Assembly (NCBI RefSeq): GCF_020906515.1
Contig: NC_085855.1
Span: forward strand, 372,001 to 436,000
DNA: 64,000 nt
Direction: 5' to 3'
Source: Vanrija pseudolonga
Lineage: Eukaryota; Basidiomycota; Tremellomycetes; Trichosporonales; Trichosporonaceae
Numbering within the stretch: the stretch's first letter is position 1; every line of letters starts with the position of its first letter. This document shows, one piece after another, positions 1 through 10,498 of this stretch. The position numbers were made by a program, and so were the translations under genes. The notes below the pieces were generated by a model, which made no database searches, had not been told where the DNA came from, and was given only the letters and a program-made list of their open reading frames with translations.

Positions 1-205
1 AACCTCAGCGCTAATTGATTACCACGATTTTCTAATACATTTGGATTTGTTTGTAATCAGTGGCAAGTGTGTTTTGATAAGAAAATTTACACGTCAGGGA
101 GCCACAAAAGTTGAAGATGACTTCCTCCACTTTTGGTCCAGCCGACAACTAGAGACTACTGCATCTCAACCCCCTCTCACACCACACCCATCACACAAAC
201 ATAGC

Positions 206-2412
206 ATGGGACGCAAGGCCAGGAACAAGCAGGCGCCGCCTACCCCCTTGCCTGGATCGGACCTCGACAAGTCGAAGAAGTCCAAGGGGAAGAAGAAGGC
301 GCCCTCCACTGCCAACCCGGCCAAGGCCGTCAAGGCGACTTCGCTGCCCACGCCCGGCAAGGCCCGCAAGCCGCGCGTCAAGGCTGTGGACCGCGTCGAC
401 GACGACAGTGATGCTGAGGAGGCTCTCCAGCAGGGGTAGGTGCTGGCTTGGTGTGCGGCAGGAACAACACTAACAGCCAACCAGTGACTGGTCAGACGAG
501 GAGGACGAGGTGCCAGTGAAGAACGCCAAGAAGCAGCCCAAGGAGAAGAAGGGCAAGAAGGCCAAGGCTGCCGCCGACTCGTGAGTGAGATCCCATGGCC
601 ACGGCTAACCCTCAGTGACGACGACTTGGACAACGGACCCGCCAAGGAGCTCGTGTTCACCGACTCGGAGGACGAGGCCGACATCAACGGCGGCAAGGAG
701 AGCCTGCCTGCCGGTCTGCACGACTTCGACCTCGACGAGGCGCCCGAGGAGGATGACGACGAGGACGACGAGGTGCTCGGCGACGAGTTCCCCGAGTTTG
801 ACGTCGAGGACGACGAGTTCATGGAGGAGGACGACGAGGCGGACAGCGCCTTCGCTTCGGACGAGGAGGACGCAGACGGAGACGCGGCCATGGCTGAGGG
901 CGACGACGAGGACGACGATGAGGATGGCGCGATCCAGACCAACCTTGAGGACGACCTCGAAGAGAGCTACACCCTCCCTGCGGTCGACGGCATCGAGGAG
1001 GAGCACGAACACGGCGTGTCCCTGCGCGACGTTGAGCAGCGCATGCGCTGGCTCGTCGGCGTCTGCAGCGGCAAGGACGACAAGACGTCGATCGGCGTGC
1101 CCGGCAAGTCTAGGTCCGACCACCTCGTCCAGCTCGAGCACGACATTGCGACGTACTTTGGCTACAACCACTTCCTGGTCAACAAGCTCATGCGCCTGTT
1201 CACGGCCGACGAGGCGCTTGCCTTCTTCGAGTCCAACGAGTCCCCTCGCCCTGTTACCATCCGTGCCAACACGCTCCGGACACGCCGACGTGACCTCGCC
1301 CAGGCGCTCATCAACCGCGGCGCCAACCTTGAGCCCATTGGCAAGTGGTCCAAGGTCGGCCTGCAGGTGTTCGAGTCGCCCGTGCCTATCGGTGCTACGC
1401 CAGAGTACCTGGCTGGCCACTACATGCTCCAGGCTGCGTCGTCGTTCCTGCCTGTTATCGCGCTCGCTCCCCAGCCTGGAGAGCGTGTCCTCGACATGGC
1501 GTCGGCTCCTGGAGGCAAGACGACTTACATTTCCGCCCTGTTGCAAAACACTGGTGTCGTGTTCGCCAACGACAGCAACAAGGCCCGCACAAAGTCGCTG
1601 ACTGCCAACGTCCACCGCATGGGCTGCAAGAACGTTGTCGTCTGCAACTACGACGCGCGCGAGTTCCCAAGAGTCATGGGCGGCTTTGACCGTGTGCTCC
1701 TCGACGCGCCATGCTCGGGCACCGGTGTCATCAGCAAGGACGCCAGTGTCAAGGTGAACAAGAGCGAGCGCGACTTCCAGCTGCTCGCCCACCTGCAGAA
1801 GCAGCTCATCCTGTGTGCGCTCGACTCGGTCAACGCCAACTCTGCAACGGGCGGCTACGTCGTCTACTCGACGTGTTCGGTGACTGTTGACGAGAACGAG
1901 AGCGTGGTCGACTACGCGCTCCGCAAGCGCCCACACTGCAAGCTCGTTTCCACGGGCCTCGAGTTTGGTGTCGAGGGCTTCACGTCGTTTGAGGGCAAGC
2001 ACTTCAACCCTACTGTCAACCTCACGCGCCGATACTACCCCCACAAGCACAACATGGACGGTTTCTTTGTCGCCAAGTTCAAGGTCGGCAAGCGCGGCAA
2101 GAAGGCGACCGAGGCCGAGGAGGAGGAGGAGGTCACGGGCGACATTGTGCCCGAGGGACAGGAGGAGCCCAAGAAGGCCGTGTTCGACGCTGCCGAGGAC
2201 GACGCCATCATCAAGGGTGAGTTGGGCTTGGGAGCAGTGAGGGCCGTGCTAACAGCAAACCAGAGGGCAAGCGCGTCCACCTCCTCAAGACCAAGGGCAT
2301 CAAGATTGCCAAGGACAAGAGCGCGGCGCCCGCCAAGGCCGCACCTAGCTCGAGCGGCCAGATCAAGACGGCCAAGAGCAAAAAGGTGACTGAGAAGAGG
2401 CGGCAAAAGTAG
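206..2412 (+). CDS. NOP2: 25S rRNA (cytosine-C5)-methyltransferase Nop2/NOL1, four exons
   Basis: Nucleolar SAM-dependent methyltransferase of the NOP2/Sun family, which makes m5C in large-subunit rRNA and is needed for 60S assembly. Exons 206-435, 485-580, 616-2216 and 2264-2412 join in frame to about 691 residues. The N-terminus is Lys-rich and then strongly acidic (Asp/Glu runs), as in Nop2 orthologues. The catalytic half shows the SAM-binding stretch around 'DMASAPGGKTTYI', motif IV 'LLDAPCSGTG' and motif VI 'YSTCSVTVDENE', whose TCS cysteine is the usual catalytic nucleophile. The C-terminus is a Lys-rich tail. The introns have GTAGGT or GTGAG donors and CAG acceptors after a CTAAC-type branch site. 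It converges on the next gene, with about 80 bp between the stops. Confidence 0.95.
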
Positions 2413-2493
2413 GCGGCGGGTTGCGGCGGGGCGGACATGGCATGGTTTCTATATCTAGATCGAGATGCACTCTCATACTTGTGCTTTTTTGCC

Positions 2494-3644
2494 TCACTTG
2501 TGCTCGGCGGCAAGATACTCGGGCCACCACTGGGTGAACGGCTTCTCCTCGGCAGTGCTGACGCCGAGCTCCTCGAGCGCGGCGACGCTGAGCTCCGTGT
2601 TCCACGGGCGCTCGGTCTGGCCGGGCTTGGTCTCTGGCTTGGCCGACACGGGCGTGACGTGGTCGAGGGGCAGGTCGAGCGCGCGGGCGATGACCTGCGT
2701 CATCTCCCACTTTGTCATCTGGGGGCCGGTGGAGCGGAAGTGAAGGATCGGGGGGAGCGGGCGAGTGAGGTCTGGTGTGTGTGAGCTTTGCCAACGCCGC
2801 AACTCACGCGCCAGGTCGTACAGCACCCGCGCGACGTCGTCCACGTTGGTGGGGTTACGAATCTGGTAGTGGTCCATAGTGTACGTTTTCCCGCTCTGGT
2901 CCTTGACCACTGTGGTGCGTGGTCAGCCGCGCCTTTTCAGTGGCTCACCGTCAACGAGCACATTCACCGCGCTCTCGGCATTGTACTCTGCGCGTCCGAA
3001 GAGCACAGGCACGCGCAAGCTCGCCGAGTTTGCGCCGCCCTCACGCGACGCGACGACGGCCTCCTCGCCCGCGAGCTTTTGCCGCCCGTACATCTGCAGC
3101 GGGTCGGGCGTGTGGTGCACCTCGTACGGCGGCGCGCGGCCGCTGAACACGTAGTCTGTCGAGATGTACAGCAGCGTGAAGCCGTGCTTCTTTGCCAGCT
3201 CGCCGAGATGCGCAGAGGTCGCGACGTTGATGCGTTCCGCCGCGGCGGGGTTCTGCGCGTCGTGTGAGCTGCGATGGAACGTGGACTGTGAAGCTCGCTC
3301 ACCGCCTCGGCGACGTCGGGCCGACGCTCAGCGGCAGCGTGCACGACGACTGAGATCGGGTCAGCGCGAACGCCGGCGGGGGTACGCACCGTCCACCTTG
3401 GTCTTGTCGAAGAACGCCTCGACCGCCGCAGTGTCCGTCAGGTCGAGCTTGGTGTATCGCTTGTCGCTGTCCGCACGCGTAAACGCCAGCGGGATGACGG
3501 CGTCCCCGCGCTTCGTGAACGCGGCGGTGACGGCGCGGCCGAGGAGGCCAGACGCGCCTGGCGTTGGTTAGTGGGTCACAAGGGGAGCTAGGACATACCA
3601 GTCACGACGACGACTTTGGGGGCTGCTTCTTTCGCGGCGCTCAT
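2494..3644 (-). CDS. NAD(P)-binding RmlD/MAT2B-like reductase (SDR, extended type)
   Basis: Starts MSAAKEAAPKVVVVTG and joins over several short introns. The Rossmann motif is 'VTGASGLLG'. The 'YISTDYVFSG' stretch and the YxxxK pair 'YGRQK' are typical of the dTDP-4-dehydrorhamnose reductase / methionine adenosyltransferase beta-subunit family. Fungal members bind NADP(H) and may act as a regulatory partner of SAM synthetase, but the exact substrate cannot be read from sequence. The last intron, 36 nt on the minus strand near 2774-2809, is in frame, so an unspliced reading also stays open. The C-terminal 'FTQWWPEYLA' lies close to the convergent NOP2 stop. Confidence 0.8.
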
Positions 3645-3857
3645 GGCGATGTGGGAAGTGAGTACAACGCTCGACGAGGTGCCGGCGGATGAAGAGCCAC
3701 GATGGGAGCGGAGCAACCAGCCAGGCACGTCAACAAGGCTTGCCACGTGGGGCGCACGGGCCGACGCGAGGTGGAGGTGGGTAGGCTGACTGACACGGTG
3801 ACTTTGTGGAACGACGACGATCTCGTTGACTTGCAACCACACACACGCCCACACAGC

Positions 3858-4706
3858 ATGCCCCTCACGTCCTTCTTCGTCTCGTCGCCCGACACGCACA
3901 GCGAGCGCAGGCTCGACTCGGACCTGACGGTCGCGCAGCTCAAGGACAAGCTCGTGCCGATTACGGGCATTGCACAGCAGTGGCAGGTGCTGAGCCTGCA
4001 CGCGAGCGACGACGGGCCGGCGATCGCGCAGCTTGTTGATGATGGGGCGACGCTGGCGAGTTATGGCCTGAGGGAGTTTTACGTCGTCAAGGTGGGTCTG
4101 GCGGCGGCTCGTCGCCTCCCTTCCCCCTCCCCGCACACCTCGCTGACGCTCGGCTTAGGTCGCCAACACCGACCCCAATGCCCGGCCCGGCGAGTACACC
4201 GACGTGTCGGCCGTGGACAAGTTTGAGCTCACGCCCGCCGAGTACGAGGCGCGGAATGGTGAGCTGATACGCGACGCTCGCAGCTCACACGCACGCAGAC
4301 ACCGTGCTGTCCCACCTCAAGGCCAACAAGCTCGGCCGGTTCGCCGACGTGCCCGAGAACCTGACGCACGCGCCGCCCGCCGCCGTGCCCTCCACGCTCA
4401 AGGTCGGCGCGCGCGTCGAGATCTCACCGGACGGCGGTTTGACCAAGCGCGGGACGGTGCGCTTTGTCGGGCTGGCGGATATCGGCAAGGGCGGCGTCTG
4501 GGTCGGCGTCGAGCTCGACGAGCCAACCGGCAAGGGCGACGGAGCGTGAGTGCCAGCCAGGACTGGGGACAAGCTGACAATGCAGGGTCGACGGCCACCG
4601 CTACTTCTCCGCTGCACCCAAGCACGCCGCGTTTGTGCGCCCAGACAAGGTCACCGTCGGCGACTTCCCCGAGGAGGACCTCCTGGCGTCCGACGACGAG
4701 ATTTAA
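3858..4706 (+). CDS. Tubulin-folding cofactor B (ubiquitin-like + CAP-Gly)
   Basis: Cofactor B (Alp11/Alf1/TBCB) binds alpha-tubulin during heterodimer folding in the cytosol. Four exons join to about 230 residues. Residues about 1-85 form the ubiquitin-like domain ('[20 protein letters not shown]...'). The C-terminal third is a CAP-Gly domain with '[20 protein letters not shown]', '[19 protein letters not shown]' and 'GHRYF'; the usual GKNDG signature reads GKGDG here. The protein ends in DDEI, matching the acidic DE(I/M) tail of TBCB proteins. The start at 3858 follows a CA-rich leader. The upstream ATG of the minus-strand reductase is about 210 bp away, so the two genes probably share a divergent promoter. 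Confidence 0.9.
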
Positions 4707-4873
4707 GTATACGATGCATTGGTCTAATGTACAGTGGTGGTCGGGGCGAGGTCTCGGTCATGGTCATGGGAAGCGGTGGCCGCGGTGGCATGCTGATGTG
4801 AATCTTCGTCTGGTCGCCTTGTACGCTGTAGGCTGTCAGTTTCTGTCCGCGACGCCAGCCTCACCTCGTATCA

Positions 4874-6147
4874 CTACTCGGCACAAGACCCGCACGTCGT
4901 CACCTCGCCGGTCTTCAGGGGGCACCAGCACGTCTCGCACAACGTCGCGGAGCGCTTGCTACGCGAACTGAGGCTAATCTTGGTACGCGTCGGCGCGCCT
5001 TCGAAACTGCTCGAAGCCTTGCGCTTGGTACCGCCGGCTTTGGTGGCAGAGGCGTTGGTGGCAGAGGCCTTGGTGGCGGCGGTCTTGGTGGCAGTGGTCT
5101 TGGTGGCAGCGGCAGCCTTCGTGGCGGCAGCACGGGTCGGACGCTTCCCCTTAGCTGTCTTGTTGTTCTCGTCCTCGTCCTTGATGTTGAGGTCGTCCTC
5201 GTCCTTGATATTGAGATCGTCGCCCGAGTCCGAGCCCGAGGCGGTGGACTCGTCGTCCGAGAGCACGTATTAGTCTGGGCGCCGTCATCGGCCTTGGATT
5301 TGGTGTAGTCCGACGTCTCCACCTCAGGCTTGACCTCGGCCACCTCGACCTCGTCGTCGTGGTCGCTCTCCTCGGTGGGCTCGGCCTTGACCATGCGCGT
5401 GCGACGCAGGACCTTGACCTGGCTCTCCTCGAAGTACTCCTCGTCGTCGTCGACCTTGATCGCGTCGCGGTCTTCGTCCTTGACGTCGTCGGTGTGCTCG
5501 GTCTTGACCTCGTCGGTCTGTTCCGTCTTGACCTCGTCGGCGTCGCCTTCCTCCGGGGCCGGGGTGAGGGACGGCTTCTCCTCCGCCACGACCTCGTCGT
5601 CCACAGTGTCGCCAGTGACGCTCGTCATGGGCTCCTCTTCCTCCTCCGCGGGGTCCTCGCCTTCCTCCATCTCGACGTCGTCGCCACCCTCGCCTTCCTC
5701 CACCTCGCCTTCCTCCACCTCGTCGTAGAGGATGTCGAGCTCATCCTCGGTCGGCTCGTCGACCCACAGCGCGCGGCCGTTCTTGAGCGCAGGGAAGATG
5801 ACCTGGGGAGGTCAGCTCCTCTGCAAGAATTGCTAAGCTGAACTCACGTTATGGTACATGGAATGGATCTGGGTCCCGGTCATCTCCCCTGCGGCAGCCT
5901 TCTTCTTTCCGCCCTTGGTTTTGCCCTCGCTCGCGGCGAGGCTGACGGAGAGCGCGTGCCAGTCGGCCGTCTTGGTCGCCTCGAGCTTGGCCACGATGAT
6001 CTTGAGGACGAGCGACTTGTCTAGCTGCAGTTGGGCTGGGGGAGATGTGGCGCGCGACGGCTCGGCCTTGGCCTTGGCCTTGGGCTCAACCTTGGGCTTG
6101 GGATTGGGCTTGGGCTTTGTGCCGCGCTTGTTAATCGACACTGGCAT
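4874..6147 (-). CDS. Acidic nuclear-type protein with Myb/SANT-like N-terminal module and C-terminal CxxC motifs (unknown)
   Basis: I do not recognise the family. It starts MPVSINKRGTKPK, with a Lys/Pro-rich tail followed by a helical module ('LVLKIIVAKLEATKTADWH', then 'GTQIHSMYHNVIFPALKNG') interrupted by an intron at 5803-5847. A long Glu/Asp/Val region follows with repeated 'VKTEQTDEVKTEHTD'-type segments, then a Lys/Ala/Thr-rich stretch and a C-terminal CETCWC...CGSC arrangement that could hold zinc. Near 5245-5320 the reading frame must change: the acidic frame runs into an Arg/Pro-rich reading, while the frame with host-like codon use resumes at about 5266 just after an in-frame TAA. 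A non-canonical or GAG-acceptor intron with an ACTAAT branch site, or a sequence error, would explain it. The module matches the divergent neighbour, suggesting paralogy. Confidence 0.55.
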
Positions 6148-6533
6148 TGTGGTAAGATGATGAGAGGAGGGTCAGTCGTTGGTAGTGAGGTGAGGTGAGA
6201 GATGGAAAGAAGGAGATGGGGATAGCAGGACGAAAGGGGGGTGAAGAGGAGGAGTAGTGGACGAGGGAAGGCGAGGAAGACGAGGAAGACGAGGGAAGGT
6301 GGGGAAGGTCCTGCTGATCATGACATTGCGCCCCGCCCACACGGCGCCCACACACCTCACCCCACCGGCCTCACCAGAGCACACACACGGCGTCATCTCG
6401 TCATCCCCCCCAGTCCAGCCAGGCCAGTCCAGCCCCTCACTCTCGCTCGAGTCGTGCCCGCCCCATTCCCCCCCAACTCCCATGACTCCTCGTCACCTCA
6501 CTTCCTCCCACTTCCCTCACTCCACCAAGCACA
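6148..6533. promoter_or_regulatory. Divergent intergenic region between two Myb-like paralogues
   Basis: About 385 bp separate the start codons of the two divergent genes. The left part is purine-rich on the plus strand, with GAGGAAGAC-type repeats near 6265-6300. The right part is rich in CA/CCC ending in a CT-rich leader before 6534. No ORF with host-like codon use is present. A shared bidirectional promoter is inferred from the layout only. Confidence 0.5.
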
Positions 6534-7320
6534 ATGCCCAAGGCGACCCGCGAGTCGACACCCCGCGCACACCCGTACGCCACGCGCGACGACGAGGCCA
6601 AGCTCGAGCTCCCTGGCCCCGGTTTGACCGAGCACAACCTCAAGGTATTCCAGGCGCAGCTGCTCGCGAGCTCTCGCGCGCCACCGTCGAGCGCGGTCAA
6701 CACGTCCCAGGGCTCGGCGGCCACGCCCACCCCGGCGCCGAAGGAGAAGAAGGCCAAGGTGACCAAGGACGTCAAGCCCAAAGTCAAGGCCGAGCCCAAG
6801 GCCAAGGAAGACAAGGGCACGCCGAAGGGCGGGTACGACCGCGCCCTGCTCGTGAGCGAGGTCAGCAAGGTCAACTTTCCACTCGGCGTCTGTAGAGCTG
6901 ACAGCCAGGCAACCAATGCCAATTACACGGCCCTCGCTGCCGAGGTCGGCAAGACGGCGACGCGTGAGCTGGTATGTCCGGATGCAGCTGATCCCAGAAT
7001 GCAAGGACACATGGCGCAAGACTGTCTTCCCCGCACTCCTCGCGGGGCGCGAGTGGGCGACCGACGGCGCGGGCTGGAGCGGCGCAATGAAGCGCAAGCT
7101 CGTCGCCGAGGTGCTGGGTGTGAGTTGCCAATAGTGGCCGGACAGGCTGACGGCAGACGGCCAAGCCGGCGTGGGAGGACGTGGCGCGTCAGTTCCCGGA
7201 GCGCACCAAGACGCGTGAGTACCGGCCTACGAACGCACGAGCTGACGCCGCGCAGAGGTGGTCGACGTGTGGCGCAAGGTCGTGCTGCCCCGTCTCCTCA
7301 AGGGCCAGCCGCTGGCGTAG
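6534..7320 (+). CDS. Protein with two Myb/SANT-like modules (unknown, paralogue of the divergent neighbour)
   Basis: No named family recognised. It starts MPKATRESTPRAHPYATRDD. After a Lys/Pro-rich linker, two related helical modules follow: 'NYTALAAEVGKTAT' + 'CKDTWRKTVFPALLAG', and 'AWEDVARQF' + 'VVDVWRKVVLPRLLKG', ending QPLA. Introns 6964-6997, 7120-7156 and 7215-7255 are clear (GTGAGC/GTGAGT donors). A possible extra intron ending at about 6909 is a multiple of three with no stop, so it cannot be decided. Length is 224 residues without it and 211 if it is the 39-nt intron. The W...A...WRK..P.LL.G pattern resembles a trihelical Myb/SANT-like DNA-binding fold, which is inference. The same pattern occurs once in the minus-strand gene ending at 4874. 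Confidence 0.65.
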
Positions 7321-7409
7321 CACGTGTCCAAAGTACAACATCGATGCAGAATGCAAAGTTACAGCCTGCTCGCCGCGCTGGGGTCAGCTGCCCGCGGCGC
7401 GGAGGTGCC

Positions 7410-8320
7410 TCACTCGTCGCTGATCCAGCTATCCACGGCGGCGATGAGCTGGCGCGCGTCCTGCGCCCGCGCGTAAAAGTGCCCGCACCCTTCGATCTCG
7501 GTACGCACGATACGCTCCTTCTCGTCCCCGCCGAGCTGGCGCAGCGTCTCGGCGCCGGTAAAGTCGTCTGCTGTGCCATACACCAGCCAGAGGCTGCGCG
7601 GTGTCGTGTCTCCCAGTGCGGCTTCGAGGCCCTGCGCGAATGAAGGGCCAGAGAGGAGCGTGAGGGCCTTGAAGAGCGTTGGCGCGGGCGAGAGGAGCAT
7701 CGTGCGCTTCACCCCCGCTTCTGGGCGCGGCGCGTTCAGCGCCAGTAACGTGCCGTACGAGTATCCCTAGGGCCAGTTAGTGCGGGTCAGTGGCCAGCAG
7801 GCAGCAACTTACAAGCCGGTACAGCTTTGGCCGGCCGACCAGCCCCGCGACGGCAGCCTCGACAGCAGCAAAGTCGTCTGCGTCGTGCCCGATCCCAAAG
7901 CCGAGCCACGCGCCTGACCCGCCCGAGGCGCCAACACCGCGCACGTTGAACGTGGCCACGAGCGCCGTGTCGCCGACGGCGCTGCCCAACACGGCGGAGG
8001 GCACGTGCTCGGCGACCACCCTGGCGGAGGTCAGCTCAACGCCCCCCTGCCCCTGCCACGACCCACGGGAAGAGCATGTTCCCGCCGAGCTTGGCCCACG
8101 GATGCGCGGCCGTCACGACCCGCGTAATGTCGCTGAGCGCCTTGCGCGCGCCGCCGGGCAGTTCGGCGATCGGGCTCGGCCGCGAGCTGGTCGAGGTCGA
8201 GACCGGCGCGAACGCGCCCACGGTGGCCACGAGCGCTGGGGGCAGGTAGATGCGCGTTTCGATCGCCACGGAGGCCGTGGAGGAGGGCACGAGGAGGTGC
8301 AGGTGTGGTCTGAGGGCCAT
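7410..8320 (-). CDS. Alpha/beta-hydrolase fold protein
   Basis: Three exons join to about 245 residues, starting MALRPHLHLLVPSSTASVAIE. The first segment is the beta-strand meander, followed by 'ALVATFNVRGVGASGGSG' (oxyanion-side strand). The nucleophile elbow G-Y-S-Y-G is rebuilt exactly across the second intron. The acid 'YGTADDF' and the histidine 'IEGCGHFY' complete the Ser-Asp-His triad. The layout (short, no lid, GHFF/GHFY near the end) fits the COG2945-type small hydrolases. The substrate is unknown. No signal peptide is evident, so a cytosolic location is likely. The upstream region is shared divergently with RFT1, with 191 bp between the starts. Confidence 0.82.
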
Positions 8321-8511
8321 GGCGGATGGATGGGTGAGGTCGAGATTGCGATACCGCCGATGACGACACGGACTTCAAGTTTCAGCTTCACGCGTTCGCA
8401 GTCGCCCACCTCCACCCTCCAACTCCACGTCCACGTCTGTCTCCAAAGTCAACCAAGTCGCATCTTGCATCTCGCCGCAAGGCAACACCTCGGCGTCACG
8501 CACTTGCCAAC

Positions 8512-10498
8512 ATGACCGCAGAGGACAAGTCTCAGGCAGCGGCCCCGGCCGCCGCCTCCCCCGGCGCGCTAGCCCGCGCCCTCATCCTCCTGCAGCTCCT
8601 CTCCCGCCTGCTAACCTTCGGCCTCAACCAGGTACTCGTCCGCCTCGCGCCGCCAAGCGTGTTCGGTACCGCTGCGATCCAGTTTGATCTGGTCGCGTCG
8701 ACGATTCTGTTCCTCTCGCGCGAGGGGGTGCGGAATGCGCTTTTGCGGGGCGGCGGCAGCGGCGCGGAGCGGAGCGACGCGTCGAAGCAGGACGACGACG
8801 CCGCCGAGGCCCGCGACCGCGGCGACCGCCTGAGCGCGCCAGATGCAGCACTCGCTGCCCTCCCCCTGCGCCTCGGGCTCGGCGTCGCCAGCGCCGCCGT
8901 CGCGCTGTACCTGTACACCGCGCCCAGCTCCACCACGTCCCAGGCCGACTTCTACCCCGCGCTCGCGCTGTACGTCGCCGCGGCGCTCGCCGAGCTGTCC
9001 GTCGAGCCGCTGTACGTGCGCGCGCTGCGCGCGAGCAACATCCGCGTGCGTGTCCAAGCAGAAGGGGGCATGGCGATCGTGCGCGCCGTCGTGGCGTGTG
9101 CTTGCCTTGTCGCGGACCGGAGCGGGACGCACGCGCTGCTTGGGTTCGCGGCGGGACACTTTGCCGGCGCTGCGTGGCTCGCTGGGCGGTATTTGTGGGA
9201 GTATGGCGCGCCGGCACTGCTGTCGACAAGGTAAGCTGCCACTGACAGCCAGACGCAAGCGAGACACTGACGCTTGCCCAGCTCCTACAACCCCACGACG
9301 TACGCCCTCGCCCTCGCCAACACGCGCCAGAGCGTAGTCAAGCACGTGTTGACAGAGGCCGACCGTATTGCGGTCGGATACATCTCGCCGCTCGGCGACC
9401 AGGGCGGGTACGCCGTGGCCATGAACTATGGTACGTAGGGTGGGGTCGGATGTGGCGGCGCCGTCTTGGCCCCTGGCGAGATCCTGTTCCGACAGGCCCT
9501 TTGCGCCACGGCGCGCTGTGGGAATCTCGGCGCGGCGGTGCGGCGGCGCCGCCCGCGGCGGGGGGTGACGCCGAGCGCCGGGCGCCTCACACGACCATCC
9601 GATGCACGCTGACCGCGCCAGGCTCGCTCGTCGCGCGAATCATCTTCCAGCCAGTCGAGGAGACGCTCCTGCTGCACTGGTCGCGCGCCCTAGATGCCCC
9701 GGCCACAGTGCCACTGCTCACACTTGCCCTCCGCCTCTCGAGCCACCTCGCGCTCCTGCTGCCCGTGTTTGTTCCGCCGCTGCTGCCACTCGTGCTCCCG
9801 TTCCTCCTGCCTCGGCGGTACACGGCCGAGACGAGCGCGGGGCTCACGCTCCAGACGTACCTCGCGGCCTACCTCCCGCTGCTGAGTCTCAACGGCATCC
9901 TCGAGGCGTTCCACGCGGCGAGTGCCACGCCGGCGCAGGTGGCGCGCCAGGCAAAAGTCATGATCGCGAGTTCGGGCGTGTTCGCCCTCTGCCTGTGGGC
10001 GCTGGCGCGGGGAACTATCGTCGCGGTGACTACCGAGCAGGCGCTCATCTACGCGTCGTGCAGCGCCATGCTCGTGCGTATCGCTTATGCGCTCGTGCAC
10101 GCGCGTGCCGTCGTCAGGCAGCAGCAGCCGGGCTCGGCATTCCTCAAGATCGGTACCGTGCTGCCAAAGTGGCCCGTACGGATCGCGGTTGTGGTGCTGG
10201 GCGGGCTGGTGTGGGCTGCAAGTGCCCGTCTTGCGCGCCTTGGCGACAACCCCGGGCCGTCGTTACGCAACCAGGTACTCCTGCTCGCCCTCGGCGGTGG
10301 GGCGGGCGCCATTGTGCTCGGACTAATGTGAGTTTGTGATCGTTGTTGGGTGGTGGTTGGTTGGTTGGCGCGTGCGTGCGTACGCTGACACGGCGCGTCC
10401 CTCTGCATTGCAGCTTTGTTGTTGAAAAGGCCGATATCGCAGCTGTTGGTCGGGCACTCAAGGCAAGCAGCACTGGCAGCACTGGCAAAGTAGACTAG
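8512..10498 (+). CDS. RFT1: RFT1-family ER membrane protein (Man5GlcNAc2-PP-dolichol flipping)
   Basis: Multi-pass ER protein required for N-glycan precursor assembly; whether it is itself the flippase is debated in the literature. Exons 8512-9230, 9282-9430, 9622-10327 and 10414-10498 join in frame to 552 residues. Family marks are the start 'ALILLQLLSRLLTFGLNQ', 'AIQFDLVASTILFLSREG.R', 'TEADRIAVGYISPLGDQGGYAVA.NYG' and 'RIIFQPVEE'. About a dozen hydrophobic segments are visible. A Gly/Asp/Arg-rich loop (residues about 78-105) is an insertion in a variable position. The second intron (9431-9621, 191 nt) is several times longer than the local norm. Confidence 0.92.

Noticed and set aside
166-942. 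Minus-strand Ser-rich frame at the left end
   Set aside because: Complement of the Asp/Glu (GAC/GAG) repeats of NOP2; poly-Ser is the expected artefact.
605-2050. 481-codon minus-strand frame across NOP2
   Set aside because: Shadow of the NOP2 coding frame; low-information Val/Arg/Leu composition and no splice or promoter context.
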